Positions 9,306 to 18,333 of a stretch of 64,000 bases of DNA are shown here, in pieces (within the stretch, counting starts at the first letter, position 1; each line of letters starts with the position of its first letter). The notes beneath the pieces are model-generated. The model had not been told where the DNA came from. It ran no database searches and was given only the letters and a program-made list of their open reading frames with translations. The position numbers were made by a program, and so were the translations under genes. Source of the DNA: Pirellulales bacterium (GTDB lineage Bacteria; Planctomycetota; Planctomycetia; Pirellulales; JAEUIK01); the NCBI GenBank assembly GCA_019636335.1, contig JAHBXR010000019.1:1-64000 (forward strand), given 5' to 3'.

Positions 9306-9771
9306 CGTCTCCGCTCGAGTCTGGTACTTACGGTGTGAGCCGTGCCCCCGAGGCGCACGGCTCGTCGTACCCTAGATCGACCGAGCGGCTCGCAAAAAGC
9401 AGGAATAATCGTTAGATTCCGCGAAATCGTTAGAGCTTGCCTGTTTTTACATGGGTGACTGCGTGAAAAGGTTGGTCCAGCCGCGCGAGAACGAATTCGG
9501 GACGGTGCAAAGTGGTTCGACGGCGCTCGGACCTTCGCGTGGTGCAAATCGCAACTTCCTTCCGGACTTGACATTCGGACGACAGGATCGTCTAACGATG
9601 GAGAGTGCCACCGGGGCGCGCGCTCGGCACCGCAACCCGGTCAGGGCACCGCTTCGAGTCGTAAGATTCGATTGACAGGGCACGCCTCGAGCGCGTGGCT
9701 GCTGTGCCAGCCGGGCAGTGCATGCTGGCAGTGCTGGAAACTAACTCAACTCCGTACGGGGAATCGAACCG
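9306..9771. other. Intergenic region with divergent promoters for BBP7-like and tal genes
   Basis: About 465 bp between divergent genes. It holds the hairpin at 9337-9363, in the presumed leader of the BBP7-like gene. On the plus strand it holds two perfect TTGACA hexamers, at 9568-9573 (followed 17 bases later by TCTAAC) and at 9672-9677 (no good -10). These are possible promoter elements for the transaldolase gene. A 74-codon open frame here has no supporting features. Confidence 0.4.
9337..9363. other. Perfect 9-bp stem-loop in the BBP7-like gene leader
   Basis: GAGCCGTGC (9337-9345) and GCACGGCTC (9355-9363) form a perfect 9-bp inverted repeat around a 9-base loop. It lies 32 bp upstream of the BBP7-like gene start and has no adjacent T-run, so it is more likely an mRNA leader structure or protein-binding palindrome than a terminator. 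Confidence 0.45.
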
Positions 9772-10830
9772 ATGTCTTCACCCCTTCGCTCGCTCGTGGC
9801 ATCCGGCACCAAGTTGTGGCTCGACTCGATCGACCCCGATCTCGTCGTGGCCAACCGAGCCCTCGGGGCGACCGGCGCCACGTCGAACCCGGTGATCGTC
9901 TCGAACCTGATTAAGACCGGCCGCTTCGACGACGAGATCGAAGGTTTCATTCGCGACGGACTGAGCGACGACGAGATTGCGTGGAGCACGACCGATCGCC
10001 TGGTGCGGGAGGCACAAAAAGTCTTCTTGCCCGTGTGGGAGCAGACCGGCGGTAACGATGGTTACGTGAGCTTCGAGCTCGATCCGTTGCTCGAAGATCC
10101 CCAAACGGGGCCGCCGCATGCCGAACGCGTCAAGCGCTATATCGAACTCGGCAAGCGCTGGTCGGCCGGACACAAGAACCGCATGATCAAGGTGCCCGCC
10201 ACCCCGGCCGGCATCGACGCCCTCGAGGAGCTCTGCGCGGCCGGTATCACGCTGAACGTCACGCTCATCTTCTCGCCCCGGCAGCACAAGGCCGCTTGCG
10301 AGGCGGTTTGGCGCGGCGCGCAGCGCCGGGCCAGTCTCGATCAGTTCAAAAGCGTCTACAGCATCTTCGTTTCGCGCGTCGACGTGTACACCGAGCAGCA
10401 CTTGCCCAAGCTTTCGGCCGCTGCCCAGGGCATGGTTGGTATCGTCAACGCGAAGCAGATCTGGGGGGACAACAACCAGTACTGGGGGGCCAAGAATACC
10501 AGGCACAAGCAAGAGATGATCTTCGCCAGCACCGGGACCAAGAAGCCCGAGGACGCTCCCTGGAAGTACGTCGAAGCGTTCGCCGGCTCGGACATCGAGA
10601 CGAATCCCCCCGAGACGAACGAGGCCTACGAAAAGAGCGGCCGCACGGCGACGCGCCGCATCGATGAATTACCCCCCGCCGACGTGTTGGCCGAGATCAA
10701 CCGCGGGGTGGATATGCAGCACCTCGAAGAGACCCTCATGTCCGAGGGGATCAAGAAATTCGCCGATCCCCAAAAGGCCCTGCTGCAGCTCATCGTGCGG
10801 AAGCGCGAGGAACTGAGCGCCGCGAAGTAA
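9772..10830 (+). CDS. tal: Transaldolase
   Basis: A 352-residue cytoplasmic enzyme of the non-oxidative pentose phosphate pathway that moves a dihydroxyacetone unit from sedoheptulose-7-phosphate to glyceraldehyde-3-phosphate. The Schiff-base Lys is K140 in MIKVPAT. Family landmarks are the substrate-pocket GATSNP near the N-terminus, TLIFSPRQH, and [13 protein letters not shown]. Length is that of the longer TalB/cyanobacterial-type enzymes. The ATG start directly precedes the first barrel elements. No metabolic neighbour is clustered with it, and the following 190 bp carries hairpins that may end its transcript. Confidence 0.94.
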   Translation: MSSPLRSLVASGTKLWLDSIDPDLVVANRALGATGATSNPVIVSNLIKTGRFDDEIEGFIRDGLSDDEIAWSTTDRLVREAQKVFLPVWEQTGGNDGYVSFELDPLLEDPQTGPPHAERVKRYIELGKRWSAGHKNRMIKVPATPAGIDALEELCAAGITLNVTLIFSPRQHKAACEAVWRGAQRRASLDQFKSVYSIFVSRVDVYTEQHLPKLSAAAQGMVGIVNAKQIWGDNNQYWGAKNTRHKQEMIFASTGTKKPEDAPWKYVEAFAGSDIETNPPETNEAYEKSGRTATRRIDELPPADVLAEINRGVDMQHLEETLMSEGIKKFADPQKALLQLIVRKREELSAAK

Positions 10831-10870
10831 TCGCCCGGCTTCCTTGGCCCGCAAGGCCTTCTTTTCTGCC

Positions 10871-10922
10871 AAATTGCCCCGCGGCCAGGGCGGCTAGATC
10901 CTCGTCCGCCCGCGGGCAATTT
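10871..10922. terminator. Long imperfect inverted repeat downstream of tal
   Basis: AAATTGCCCCGCGG (10871-10884) and CCGCGGGCAATTT (10910-10922) pair over 13 bp with one bulged C, around a 25-base loop. A smaller hairpin, CCTTG/CAAGG, followed by a T-rich TCTTTTC, lies just before it (about 10840-10866). Together they may terminate the transaldolase transcript, or form a leader structure of the SEC-C gene starting at 11018. No long U-tract follows the larger stem. Confidence 0.4.
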
Positions 10923-11017
10923 GCTACGATCAGGGGCGACGACCGCGGTCGTCGCTGCGCGCCAGGCCGGCGCCGCCGCAAGCCTTGCCCTTCTTCTCCA
11001 GCGAACGGACTGTTTGC

Positions 11018-13135
11018 ATGCCTCTCGACGGTTACTCTCCTTGCCCCTGTGGATCGGGCAAGAAGGTGAAGTTTTGTTGCTCCGAACTGCTCGACGATCT
11101 GAACAAGATCGAGCGGATGATTGCCGGCGACCAGCGGCTGGCCTGCCTCGACCATATCGCCAAGCTCGAGGCCACGAAGCCCGACCGGCCGGCGCTGATG
11201 GCCATCAAGATCGGCGTGCTGGGCGAGCTTCACCGCTACGACGAGATGCGCGAGGCCATTCGCCGGTTTGTCGAGAAGCATCCCGAGAATCCGATTGCGC
11301 TGGCCGAAAGCGCCACGCTCAAGGCCGCCGTGGAGAGTCCGCGCGCGGGGGTCGCCCAGATGCAGCAGGCGTTGCGGGCCTGCCGCGAGTCGATTCCGAA
11401 TCAGGTCTACACGGCGCTAGGCACGCTGGCGCGGATGTTGCTCTCGGCCGGTCAGCCGGTGGCGGCCAAAGCGCACTTCTCGCTGATGATGACCATCGCC
11501 CAGGACGACGAGTTCCCGGTGTCGATGGTGATGCAGCTCAGCAGCGCCGAATCGCTGCCGGCCATGATGCGCGACGTGAATCGATTGGCCCCCTGCCCCG
11601 ACGGCGTCGCGTGGAAAGATCAGTTTGCCAAGGCGTACGCCGAAACGCAGGAAGCCGATTGGATCGACGCTGAAAAGTCGTGGAGCGAGTTGGCGGCCGG
11701 CCCTGGCAAGGATTCGCCGGCGGTCTGGACGAATCTGGCCACGACGCGGGCCTGGACCGCCGATTCGGCCGGCGCGGCCGAGGCGCTGCGCAAGCTGGCC
11801 GCACTCGATATTCCGCTCGACGATGCCGTCGAGGCCGAGGCCCTGGCCCAACTCTTGGACGTCGAAGGGGCGGAACCGTCGATCGACGTGGTGCTGGTGA
11901 CCTATCCGATCGTCGATCTCGAGCGGCTGTTAATATCGCTCACGGCCGATCGCCATACGGCGCAGGCGCCGGTCGAACAGTTGCCGAAATCGGATGAGCC
12001 GCCGCCGCGGGCACGCTACCTGCTGCTCGATCGACCCGAGTTGCAGCAAGCAACCGAGCTCAACATTGCCGACGTGCCGAAGGTGGTCGGTGAGCTCTAT
12101 GTCTTCGGCAAGCAGACCGATCGCGAGGCGCGACTCGAGGTCGAGGGATTGCGCGGTGAAGATCTCACCCGTGCCCGCCAGGTAGTCGAGCAGGTCGCGG
12201 GAGACGCGATTGGCCCTGCCGGAGAAGAGCAGGTGATCGACGGCGAGTCGCCTGTTTCGGCGATTCTCAGTTCGAAGCATTACCTGCCTCCGGGAACTCC
12301 CGCCGACATTCAAATGAAGCTGGCTGTGAACTTCGCCCGCGCCGCGGTGATGGAAAGATGGACCAGCTATCCGCAGAAGCTGCTGGGCGGCAAGACACCG
12401 CGGGAGGCCGCGTCCGATCCGCAGTATCGCATTCCCTTGCTGGCGGCGATCCTGCTGCTCGAGGATGTCTCGGCACGTCACATGCGCGGCTTCGATTTCA
12501 ACGAGCTGCGCGAGGCGCTGGGGCTTCCCCCGTCGGCGACGATCGATCCGGCAACGGTGAGCGTGCGGACGCTACCCCTGGTGCGGCACGCACGTCTCGA
12601 CTACGGCAAGCTCTCGGACGACGAACTCCTGGCGGCCTACACGCATCTGATGCTGACGCGGTATCGTCCCGCCTTGCCGCAGGCGACGCGCGAGGTGGTC
12701 GGGCGCGTTTCGCTCGACGGCAAGATCGACAAGGCCGAAGCCTACGGCGTGCTGGCCGACAACGCCGCGACGCCCGACGAGGCGCTCGAGTACTACGGCC
12801 AGGCGGCGCAAGAAGCGATTCGCATGGGCACGTCGCCGGCGCAGTATTATCTGGCCGAAGTTCCGCTGCGACTCATGCGCGGGGACGCCGCCCAGTTCGA
12901 GCATCTGATCCGCGTGCTGACAACCAAGCATGCCGCGGAACCGGGCGTGCGCGAGGCGCTGATGCGGATCATGTATTCGCTGGGGTTGATTGGCCCCGAT
13001 GGCCGTCCCACGCAGGAGATGGCCGTCGCCGGCGCGCCTCCCGCGGCTGCACCCGCCGAAGAAGGTATCTGGACCCCAGGTGCCGAGGCGCAACAGTCGA
13101 GCAAGTCGGGCTTATGGCTGCCCGGCATGGATTAA
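11018..13135 (+). CDS. SEC-C motif protein with large helical (TPR-like) region
   Basis: A 705-residue cytoplasmic protein. It opens with a SEC-C zinc-binding motif at residues 8-20 (CPCGSGKKVKFCC), the same motif that ends SecA and links proteins to ribosomes or SecB. The rest is mostly alpha-helical, with TPR-like repeats around residues 40-270 (Ala/Leu-rich, WTNLATTRAWTADSAGAAEAL) and again near 560-640. A less regular middle part carries no domain I recognise. The ATG at 11018 was chosen over the TTG at 10985 because the zinc motif sits at the very N-terminus. The C-terminal tail is Ala/Pro-rich. It sits 47 bp before ribD on the same strand and may be cotranscribed with it. Function unknown. 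Confidence 0.85.
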   Translation: MPLDGYSPCPCGSGKKVKFCCSELLDDLNKIERMIAGDQRLACLDHIAKLEATKPDRPALMAIKIGVLGELHRYDEMREAIRRFVEKHPENPIALAESATLKAAVESPRAGVAQMQQALRACRESIPNQVYTALGTLARMLLSAGQPVAAKAHFSLMMTIAQDDEFPVSMVMQLSSAESLPAMMRDVNRLAPCPDGVAWKDQFAKAYAETQEADWIDAEKSWSELAAGPGKDSPAVWTNLATTRAWTADSAGAAEALRKLAALDIPLDDAVEAEALAQLLDVEGAEPSIDVVLVTYPIVDLERLLISLTADRHTAQAPVEQLPKSDEPPPRARYLLLDRPELQQATELNIADVPKVVGELYVFGKQTDREARLEVEGLRGEDLTRARQVVEQVAGDAIGPAGEEQVIDGESPVSAILSSKHYLPPGTPADIQMKLAVNFARAAVMERWTSYPQKLLGGKTPREAASDPQYRIPLLAAILLLEDVSARHMRGFDFNELREALGLPPSATIDPATVSVRTLPLVRHARLDYGKLSDDELLAAYTHLMLTRYRPALPQATREVVGRVSLDGKIDKAEAYGVLADNAATPDEALEYYGQAAQEAIRMGTSPAQYYLAEVPLRLMRGDAAQFEHLIRVLTTKHAAEPGVREALMRIMYSLGLIGPDGRPTQEMAVAGAPPAAAPAEEGIWTPGAEAQQSSKSGLWLPGMD

Positions 13136-13182
13136 ACGGTTCGCAACTCCACTTCCCCCTGCTAATCGCCGACGCACGTCCC

Positions 13183-14289
13183 ATGCAACAGTCTGCTCTC
13201 GATGCCTGGCACATGGCCCGCGCGATCGAGTTGGCACGACAAGGTCAGGGACGCGTCGAGCCGAATCCGCTGGTCGGTTGCGTGGTTGCGCACGGGGCCG
13301 AAATCGTGGGCGAAGGTTGGCACCGCCGCTTTGGTGGTCCCCATGCCGAGATCGAAGCCCTTTCGCTCGCCGGTGCGCGTGCCGCCGGCGCGACACTCTA
13401 CGTCACGCTGGAGCCTTGCTGCCACCAGGGGAAAACCCCCCCGTGCAGCCGCGCCGTGATTGCCGCGGGAGTACGACGCGTCGTCATGGCCATGAGCGAT
13501 CCCTTTCCCCAAGTGGCCGGCGGCGGGCTGCAAGAATTAATCGCTGCCGGCATCGAAGTGGTCGTAGGCACGGGCGAGGAAGCGGCGCGCGCTCTGAACG
13601 CCCCCTACTTGAAGCGAGTGGAAACGGGCCTGCCCTGGGTCATTGCCAAGTGGGCCATGTCGCTCGATGGCAAACTGGCCACGCGAACGGGCGACAGCCG
13701 CTGGATCTCGAACGAATCGTCGCGCCGGCTGGTCCACGAGCTGCGCGGCCGCGTCGATGCGATTATCGTCGGGCGCGGCACCGCCACGGCCGACGATCCT
13801 CTCCTCACGGCGCGCCCGGCAGGCCCAAGGATTGCCACGCGCGTCGTGCTCGATAGCCGCGCGCAGTTGGCGAGCGGTTCGCAGCTCGTGCGTACCGCGC
13901 GCGAGCTGCCCGTGCTCGTTGCCGCAGCGCACGATGCCCCGGCCGCGGACATCGAACGGCTGACTGCGCAAGGTTGTGAAGTGTTCCGTTGCCCGGGCGA
14001 GTCACCTGCCGAGCGCCTGCATGCATTGCTCGGCGAGTTGGGACGCCGCGAGATGACGAATGTCCTCGTCGAAGGGGGAACTCAGGTTTTGGGCACGCTC
14101 GTCGACGAACGTTTGCTCGACGAGGTACAGGTCTACATCGCGCCGAAGATCATCGGGGGCGCGGATGCACCGGACGCCATCGGCGGGCTGGGGATCGCGG
14201 CAATTTCGCAGTCGCTGGCATTGGTCGATCCCGTGGTGTGCGACATCGACGGCGACGTCTGCGTGACGGCGCGCGTCGTACGTTCCTAA
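13183..14289 (+). CDS. ribD: Bifunctional riboflavin biosynthesis deaminase/reductase RibD
   Basis: A 368-residue bifunctional enzyme that deaminates the pyrimidine from GTP cyclohydrolase II and then reduces its ribosyl side chain, the second and third steps of riboflavin synthesis. The N-terminal CDA-fold deaminase (about 1-145) shows HAE with the catalytic Glu, and the zinc ligands in PCCHQGKTPPC. The C-terminal DHFR-like reductase (about 150-368) shows KWAMSLDGKLATRTGDSRW, GRGTATADDPLL and the NADPH-site VEGGTQVLGTL. Length is typical (about 360-380). The ATG at 13183 was chosen as nearest to the deaminase helix; a longer upstream frame overlaps the SEC-C gene. No other rib gene is adjacent. 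Confidence 0.95.
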   Translation: MQQSALDAWHMARAIELARQGQGRVEPNPLVGCVVAHGAEIVGEGWHRRFGGPHAEIEALSLAGARAAGATLYVTLEPCCHQGKTPPCSRAVIAAGVRRVVMAMSDPFPQVAGGGLQELIAAGIEVVVGTGEEAARALNAPYLKRVETGLPWVIAKWAMSLDGKLATRTGDSRWISNESSRRLVHELRGRVDAIIVGRGTATADDPLLTARPAGPRIATRVVLDSRAQLASGSQLVRTARELPVLVAAAHDAPAADIERLTAQGCEVFRCPGESPAERLHALLGELGRREMTNVLVEGGTQVLGTLVDERLLDEVQVYIAPKIIGGADAPDAIGGLGIAAISQSLALVDPVVCDIDGDVCVTARVVRS

Positions 14290-14298
14290 TGGGGGTGT

Positions 14299-16866
14299 TT
14301 ACTGCTGATGCTGCGGCGCCAGCGCCACGGGCAGCGTCACGCTGCTGCGTTGCGGGCCCACGGCCAGGCCGATCCAGCCGTCGTCGATCACCATCTGTGT
14401 CACGGCGAGGTTTTCCAATCGCTGGTCGGTCACCAGTTGCTCGGGCAGCAGCAGGAGCGGTTTCTCGCGCGAGAAGATGCGGCTGAAGACGCCACGCAGG
14501 CCAACCTGGCCCTTGGCGCCGAGTCGTTGGCCGATGAGCTGTATTGTTCCGTCGCGCACGAGCTGCGCGCTCAAGCCCTCGACCTGCGGACGATAGAACA
14601 CCTTCACCTGGAAGTTGCGCCAGTGATTCTCCGGGTTTTCGACGTCGGCCAGCGACAAAGTCACCTCGATGCGATCCTCGCGGCAACGGACGCGCACGGC
14701 GTCGTTCTCGGCGAACGTGACGAAGACCTCTTCGCGGCTCGGATCGACGGCGGGAGAGTTCTTGAGGTGCAGCTTCGTGGCGAGCCACTGGTGCAGATCG
14801 GGCACGCTGAACTGGCGACCATCGAGATCGAGCTGCTCGACCAGGTTGTTCAGGGCCGATTCGTGAACTTGCAGGCTCAGCACGCTGTCGGAGGGGGCTC
14901 GCGGCCGGGGCGTGTGCGCACCGAGTTGTTCTTCGGTGGCCAGACGCAGCCGGGCGATGAGCCGCTGGTCGGTCGTTTGCAGGACGCTGGCCGGCGTGTC
15001 GAAGCCCAACTCGCGCAAGAGACTGCCGACGCGTTCGTCGAGCTGGCGGTTGGCGTTGGCCACCATCTTGCCAGCCTCGGCGGCGATGCGCTGTTCGACG
15101 CGATGGGTCACCTTACGTTCGCTTTCGCGTCGCGCGGCCCCCCGGCGCTCGCTGTATTCGCGCTCGACCACTCCTCGCACGAGCGAACCGACGAGCGGGA
15201 TGCCGTCGTAGTCGGTTTCGAAGTTGCGCAGCCGCGAGGCGACCGTCGCGTGGCCGTCGATGTCACCCAGTTGGATGCCCTCGGGCGTGATGTTGAGCAG
15301 GGCACGGACGAAATACTGCCCATGCCCGTCGTTCCAGAAACGGGCCGGGCCGCTACGCGACGTGGTGCGCGAATCGATCAGGCCCGCGGCCTCGATCGCC
15401 ATCCGCAGACGGGCGTCATCAGGAACCAGACGGACCGACAGGTTCGTCGTCGTGGTACCCTGGCCGCGGACCGGCACGCCGAGAATGGTTTCGCGGACGG
15501 CTTCGTGCTGAGGATCGCGGGCGGGCAGCAACCGCTCGATCAACTCTCGGGCGACCGCGACACGCAGATTACAGTTCCGATAGTGCGTGTCGATCAGGTC
15601 GGCCAATTGCCGTGCTTCGTCCGTGTTCATCCATTCCAATTGCCGGCGGTCCGCGGCCACCAACTGCGCATCCTGGGACAGGCCGCTCCTCTCATACTGT
15701 TCCAGGCGCGCGAGTGTTCGTTCGAGATCGACGGGCTCGGCGGCGCGACCGCGCAGGCTTTCGGTCAATGCCGCCACGGGCCCTTGCGAAACGAACGAAC
15801 GTTGCGAGCGCGTCAGACGCGACTCGGTCAGGCGTTGCAAAATGCGGCGAGCCACTTCGCGCTCGTCGGCCGTCTCGGTAACGCCCGACTCGGCCACCGC
15901 CAGCGAGTCGAGCAGCAGGAACTCGCGCCACTCGGCGCCATGCAGCGCGCCATGCGTCAAGGCCGCGACTTCGCTGACTCGCCTGCCCAGGCGGTCGTTC
16001 TGGAGGCGGGGCATGATCACCAGCGAGGGCGTCGTGCGGCGGACCGTGGCGGCCGACTGCCACAACTTCAGACGCCGGTCGAGCGCATGTTGCGCGCGAC
16101 GCACCTCCGTCGCGCCGGTCCCCTCTCCGACCAGGCGAGCCAACTCGTCCGCGTCGCGCGAGGCGACCGCCAGTTGCTCGAGCACCGTCTGTTGCCGCGC
16201 GAAGCTGCTCAGCGTCGCCGGCTCGTGCAGCATCCGCACCAGCGCCGCCGTGCGCAGCGACCAGAAGTCACAGCCAGGCCGGGCCGACAACCGCCAGAGT
16301 TGCACGTAAAGTGACTCCGGTCCTGCCAAGCCGGCGCGACGTTTGGCCGTGGTGGCGGGCAGTTCCCAGGCTGCTTCGAGCTCGCCGAAGCTGCCGTCGA
16401 AGCGAAGATGGTCCTCGTCGGCAACGGGGGACGGACGCGAGGCGACCGACAAGCTCGGTCCGAGCTCCACGGGCGTCTCATCCACAACCAGTGCGTCGGA
16501 CGGGGCGAGCTCTGCGGCGTCGATCTGGGCAGCGAGCCGTGGATTGCGCAGTTCGGTCACGGCTTGCTGGGCGGGCACCAGTTCGAGCGTGTCGCGCTCG
16601 GCATTCCACGCACACGAAAGCTGGGGACCATGAACGCGGGGCCTGGCCAGCGTCGGTTCGCCCCGCTGGGCACTGAACACGCGGATTGCCTGCTGTCGCG
16701 ATGCGTACGACTCGGGCGCGGGGCGAACGGGCGCAGCGGCGGCTTTCTCAACCGGTTGTCGCCTGGCGACGCGCTCCCAACTGCGCGGGGCCAAGAGGCT
16801 CAACACGAACAAACAAACCAGAAGCCCCAGGAAGGGGGCATTGAGCCCACCGCCTTGATGACGCAT
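14299..16866 (-). CDS. Large membrane-anchored protein of unknown function
   Basis: An 855-residue protein that I do not recognise. An N-terminal hydrophobic segment (GLLVCLFVLSLLAP, about residues 12-26) acts as a signal anchor, placing the remainder outside the cytoplasm. A Pro/Ala-rich linker follows. The body is mixed helical and beta, very Arg/Glu/Leu-rich, with a coiled-coil-like basic segment (EYSERRGAARRESERKVTHR) at about 580-600. The C-terminal 180 residues look beta-rich (VFVTFAENDAVRVRCREDRI). The ATG at 16866 is preceded by GGGAG eight bases upstream, which favours it over the GTG at 16929. It is convergent with ribD (9 bp apart). Confidence 0.75.
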   Translation of the reverse strand: MRHQGGGLNAPFLGLLVCLFVLSLLAPRSWERVARRQPVEKAAAAPVRPAPESYASRQQAIRVFSAQRGEPTLARPRVHGPQLSCAWNAERDTLELVPAQQAVTELRNPRLAAQIDAAELAPSDALVVDETPVELGPSLSVASRPSPVADEDHLRFDGSFGELEAAWELPATTAKRRAGLAGPESLYVQLWRLSARPGCDFWSLRTAALVRMLHEPATLSSFARQQTVLEQLAVASRDADELARLVGEGTGATEVRRAQHALDRRLKLWQSAATVRRTTPSLVIMPRLQNDRLGRRVSEVAALTHGALHGAEWREFLLLDSLAVAESGVTETADEREVARRILQRLTESRLTRSQRSFVSQGPVAALTESLRGRAAEPVDLERTLARLEQYERSGLSQDAQLVAADRRQLEWMNTDEARQLADLIDTHYRNCNLRVAVARELIERLLPARDPQHEAVRETILGVPVRGQGTTTTNLSVRLVPDDARLRMAIEAAGLIDSRTTSRSGPARFWNDGHGQYFVRALLNITPEGIQLGDIDGHATVASRLRNFETDYDGIPLVGSLVRGVVEREYSERRGAARRESERKVTHRVEQRIAAEAGKMVANANRQLDERVGSLLRELGFDTPASVLQTTDQRLIARLRLATEEQLGAHTPRPRAPSDSVLSLQVHESALNNLVEQLDLDGRQFSVPDLHQWLATKLHLKNSPAVDPSREEVFVTFAENDAVRVRCREDRIEVTLSLADVENPENHWRNFQVKVFYRPQVEGLSAQLVRDGTIQLIGQRLGAKGQVGLRGVFSRIFSREKPLLLLPEQLVTDQRLENLAVTQMVIDDGWIGLAVGPQRSSVTLPVALAPQHQQ

Positions 16867-17099
16867 GGAAACGATCTCCCGGCTCCGTGCCTGACACCGA
16901 TGTAGCGCACGTTTGGCGCGCTCGCGCACTCCGCGCCTAAGTGAGATCGGTAAAATACACCGTCTGGATAAACAGGGGTTTGTGAGAAAAGTGTGCCGGG
17001 CCTGAGGCCACCAAGGCTATCTCGAAGACTCGTCACGAGTTGCAACGCAAAGTGCGTTTGCCTGCATGGCTGCTATGTCAAGCGACAGCAGGTGATGTA

Positions 17100-17471
17100 T
17101 TAGTCCCAGCCCTCGATTATGACGGTGTCCTCGTGCTCGTAGGCTGGGGCACAGCAGCAGAGAAACTTGAGCGGCACGTCGCCGATGTTCGTGATCTGGT
17201 GGGGTTCGCCCGGCGGGATGGCGATCGAATCGCCCGGCCCTACTTCGCGCACCTCGTCACCCAGACGCATCCGGGCCTGGCCGACGAGGATGTAGTAAAT
17301 CTCCTCGGTTTGGGGATGGTAGTGCGCCTGGGTCTTAGCGCCGGGAGCGAGACGCGCCTCGGCAAGGCTTTGCTGGCGGATCACCGAGTTGCGATAGGCC
17401 AGCAACTCGCGAATCTCCGAGCCGTCTTTCGTCGTGAAGGCAGACACTTCATCGATATGACGCACATCCAT
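17100..17471 (-). CDS. Cupin domain protein
   Basis: A 123-residue single cupin barrel. Cupin motif 1 is visible as HYHPQTEEIYYILVG, supplying two His and one Glu for a metal. Motif 2 is PGDSIAIPPGEPHQITN, supplying the last His. Single-domain cupins of this kind act as isomerases, dioxygenases or sugar-binding proteins, and the substrate cannot be inferred. It lies 39 bp downstream of rsmD on the same strand and could share its transcript. The C-terminus carries a CCC run (FLCCCAPAY), unusual for a cytoplasmic cupin. Confidence 0.88.
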   Translation of the reverse strand: MDVRHIDEVSAFTTKDGSEIRELLAYRNSVIRQQSLAEARLAPGAKTQAHYHPQTEEIYYILVGQARMRLGDEVREVGPGDSIAIPPGEPHQITNIGDVPLKFLCCCAPAYEHEDTVIIEGWD

Positions 17472-17510
17472 CGTGGAATGGTCTCCGACCCCGCAGGGAC
17501 AAGGGTTGAG

Positions 17511-18155
17511 CTAGTTGTTCGTTACGCTTTGTGGTCGCCAGGTGCCGATGACCGCCGGTAAATACGCGCGGACATTCCAGCGATCGGCGTCGGGCAGCGT
17601 GGCAAAGTCGAAGTTCGCGTCGGCCTCGACCAAGACGATGCTGTCCAGGGGCGCCGCGGCGATGACCCGATCCACGAGTTGGAGCATTTCGTCCCTTTGT
17701 TCCTGAAACAGGCGATAAGGTGGGCAAATGAAGACGGCCCAGCGCTGGCCGGTGGCGGGCTCGGGAAGGTGACGTACCCAATGGAAGACGTCTCCCGCGG
17801 CGACCTGCGCCTGAGCTTCGATGCCCAGGTCGGCGACGGTCTGTTCGATCAGTTTGGCGGTGGGAAAGTGCCGCTCGACGAGCGTCGCCTGGGCAGCGCC
17901 CCGGCTGACCGCCTCGAGGCCCATGGCGCCCGTGCCGGCGAACAGATCGAAGACCTGTGCCCCCACGACGCTCGGTCCCACGAGGTTGAAAACCGCCTCG
18001 CGCACGCGGTCTTTCATGGGCCGGGTGCGTGGATCGCCCGAGTAAAGCAGCTTCCGTCCACGCAGGTTTCCCCCCACGATCCGCAACGGCGCCGCCACCG
18101 GATCAGAGGGGGTGGGACGAACGGAGCGTGCGGTCGGTTTGCCACGGCGTGCCAA
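17511..18155 (-). CDS. rsmD: 16S rRNA (guanine-N2)-methyltransferase RsmD-like
   Basis: A 214-residue class I methyltransferase of the RsmD family, which methylates G966 of 16S rRNA with S-adenosylmethionine. Family signatures are RIVGGNLRGRKL, TRPMKDRVREAVFNLVG and motif I VFDLFAGTGAMGLEAVSRG. Motif IV, normally (D/N)PPY/F and contacting the target amino group, reads ICPPY here (Cys144 in place of Asp/Asn). The fold and RNA-binding signatures are otherwise intact, so activity is possible but altered. The basic N-terminal extension of about 20 residues is typical of planctomycete proteins. It is divergent from the cyclophilin gene. Confidence 0.88.
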   Translation of the reverse strand: MARRGKPTARSVRPTPSDPVAAPLRIVGGNLRGRKLLYSGDPRTRPMKDRVREAVFNLVGPSVVGAQVFDLFAGTGAMGLEAVSRGAAQATLVERHFPTAKLIEQTVADLGIEAQAQVAAGDVFHWVRHLPEPATGQRWAVFICPPYRLFQEQRDEMLQLVDRVIAAAPLDSIVLVEADANFDFATLPDADRWNVRAYLPAVIGTWRPQSVTNN

Positions 18156-18333
18156 GTTGAACTCCCGTCAAACGGCTCACGTAACGAAGTCGGGCTACAC
18201 GAAGTCGCTGTCATACTAGGCGGCAGCGAGCGCTCTATGGTAGGCTACGACCTTGAAAAATCTGGGCCAGCGCGGCGCGAGTAGTCTGCGCGAACCCTAT
18301 TGAAGCACACGTTTTGCGGACAGGAAACTCGTC

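Noticed and set aside
9337-9363. Stem-loop resembling group II intron domain V
   Set aside because: It lacks the catalytic triad position, bulge and loop of domain V and there is no reverse transcriptase gene.
9451-9675. Small open frame of 74 codons upstream of tal
   Set aside because: No ribosome site, no signal peptide or motif; it spans candidate promoter sequence.
12358-13182. Upstream extension of the ribD frame
   Set aside because: The extension overlaps the SEC-C gene and lacks the RibD N-terminal fold; RibD begins at 13183.
14308-16314. Antisense frame of 668 codons to the large unknown membrane protein
   Set aside because: Composition follows the complement of a GC-rich gene; the minus-strand frame has an anchor helix and a good ribosome site.
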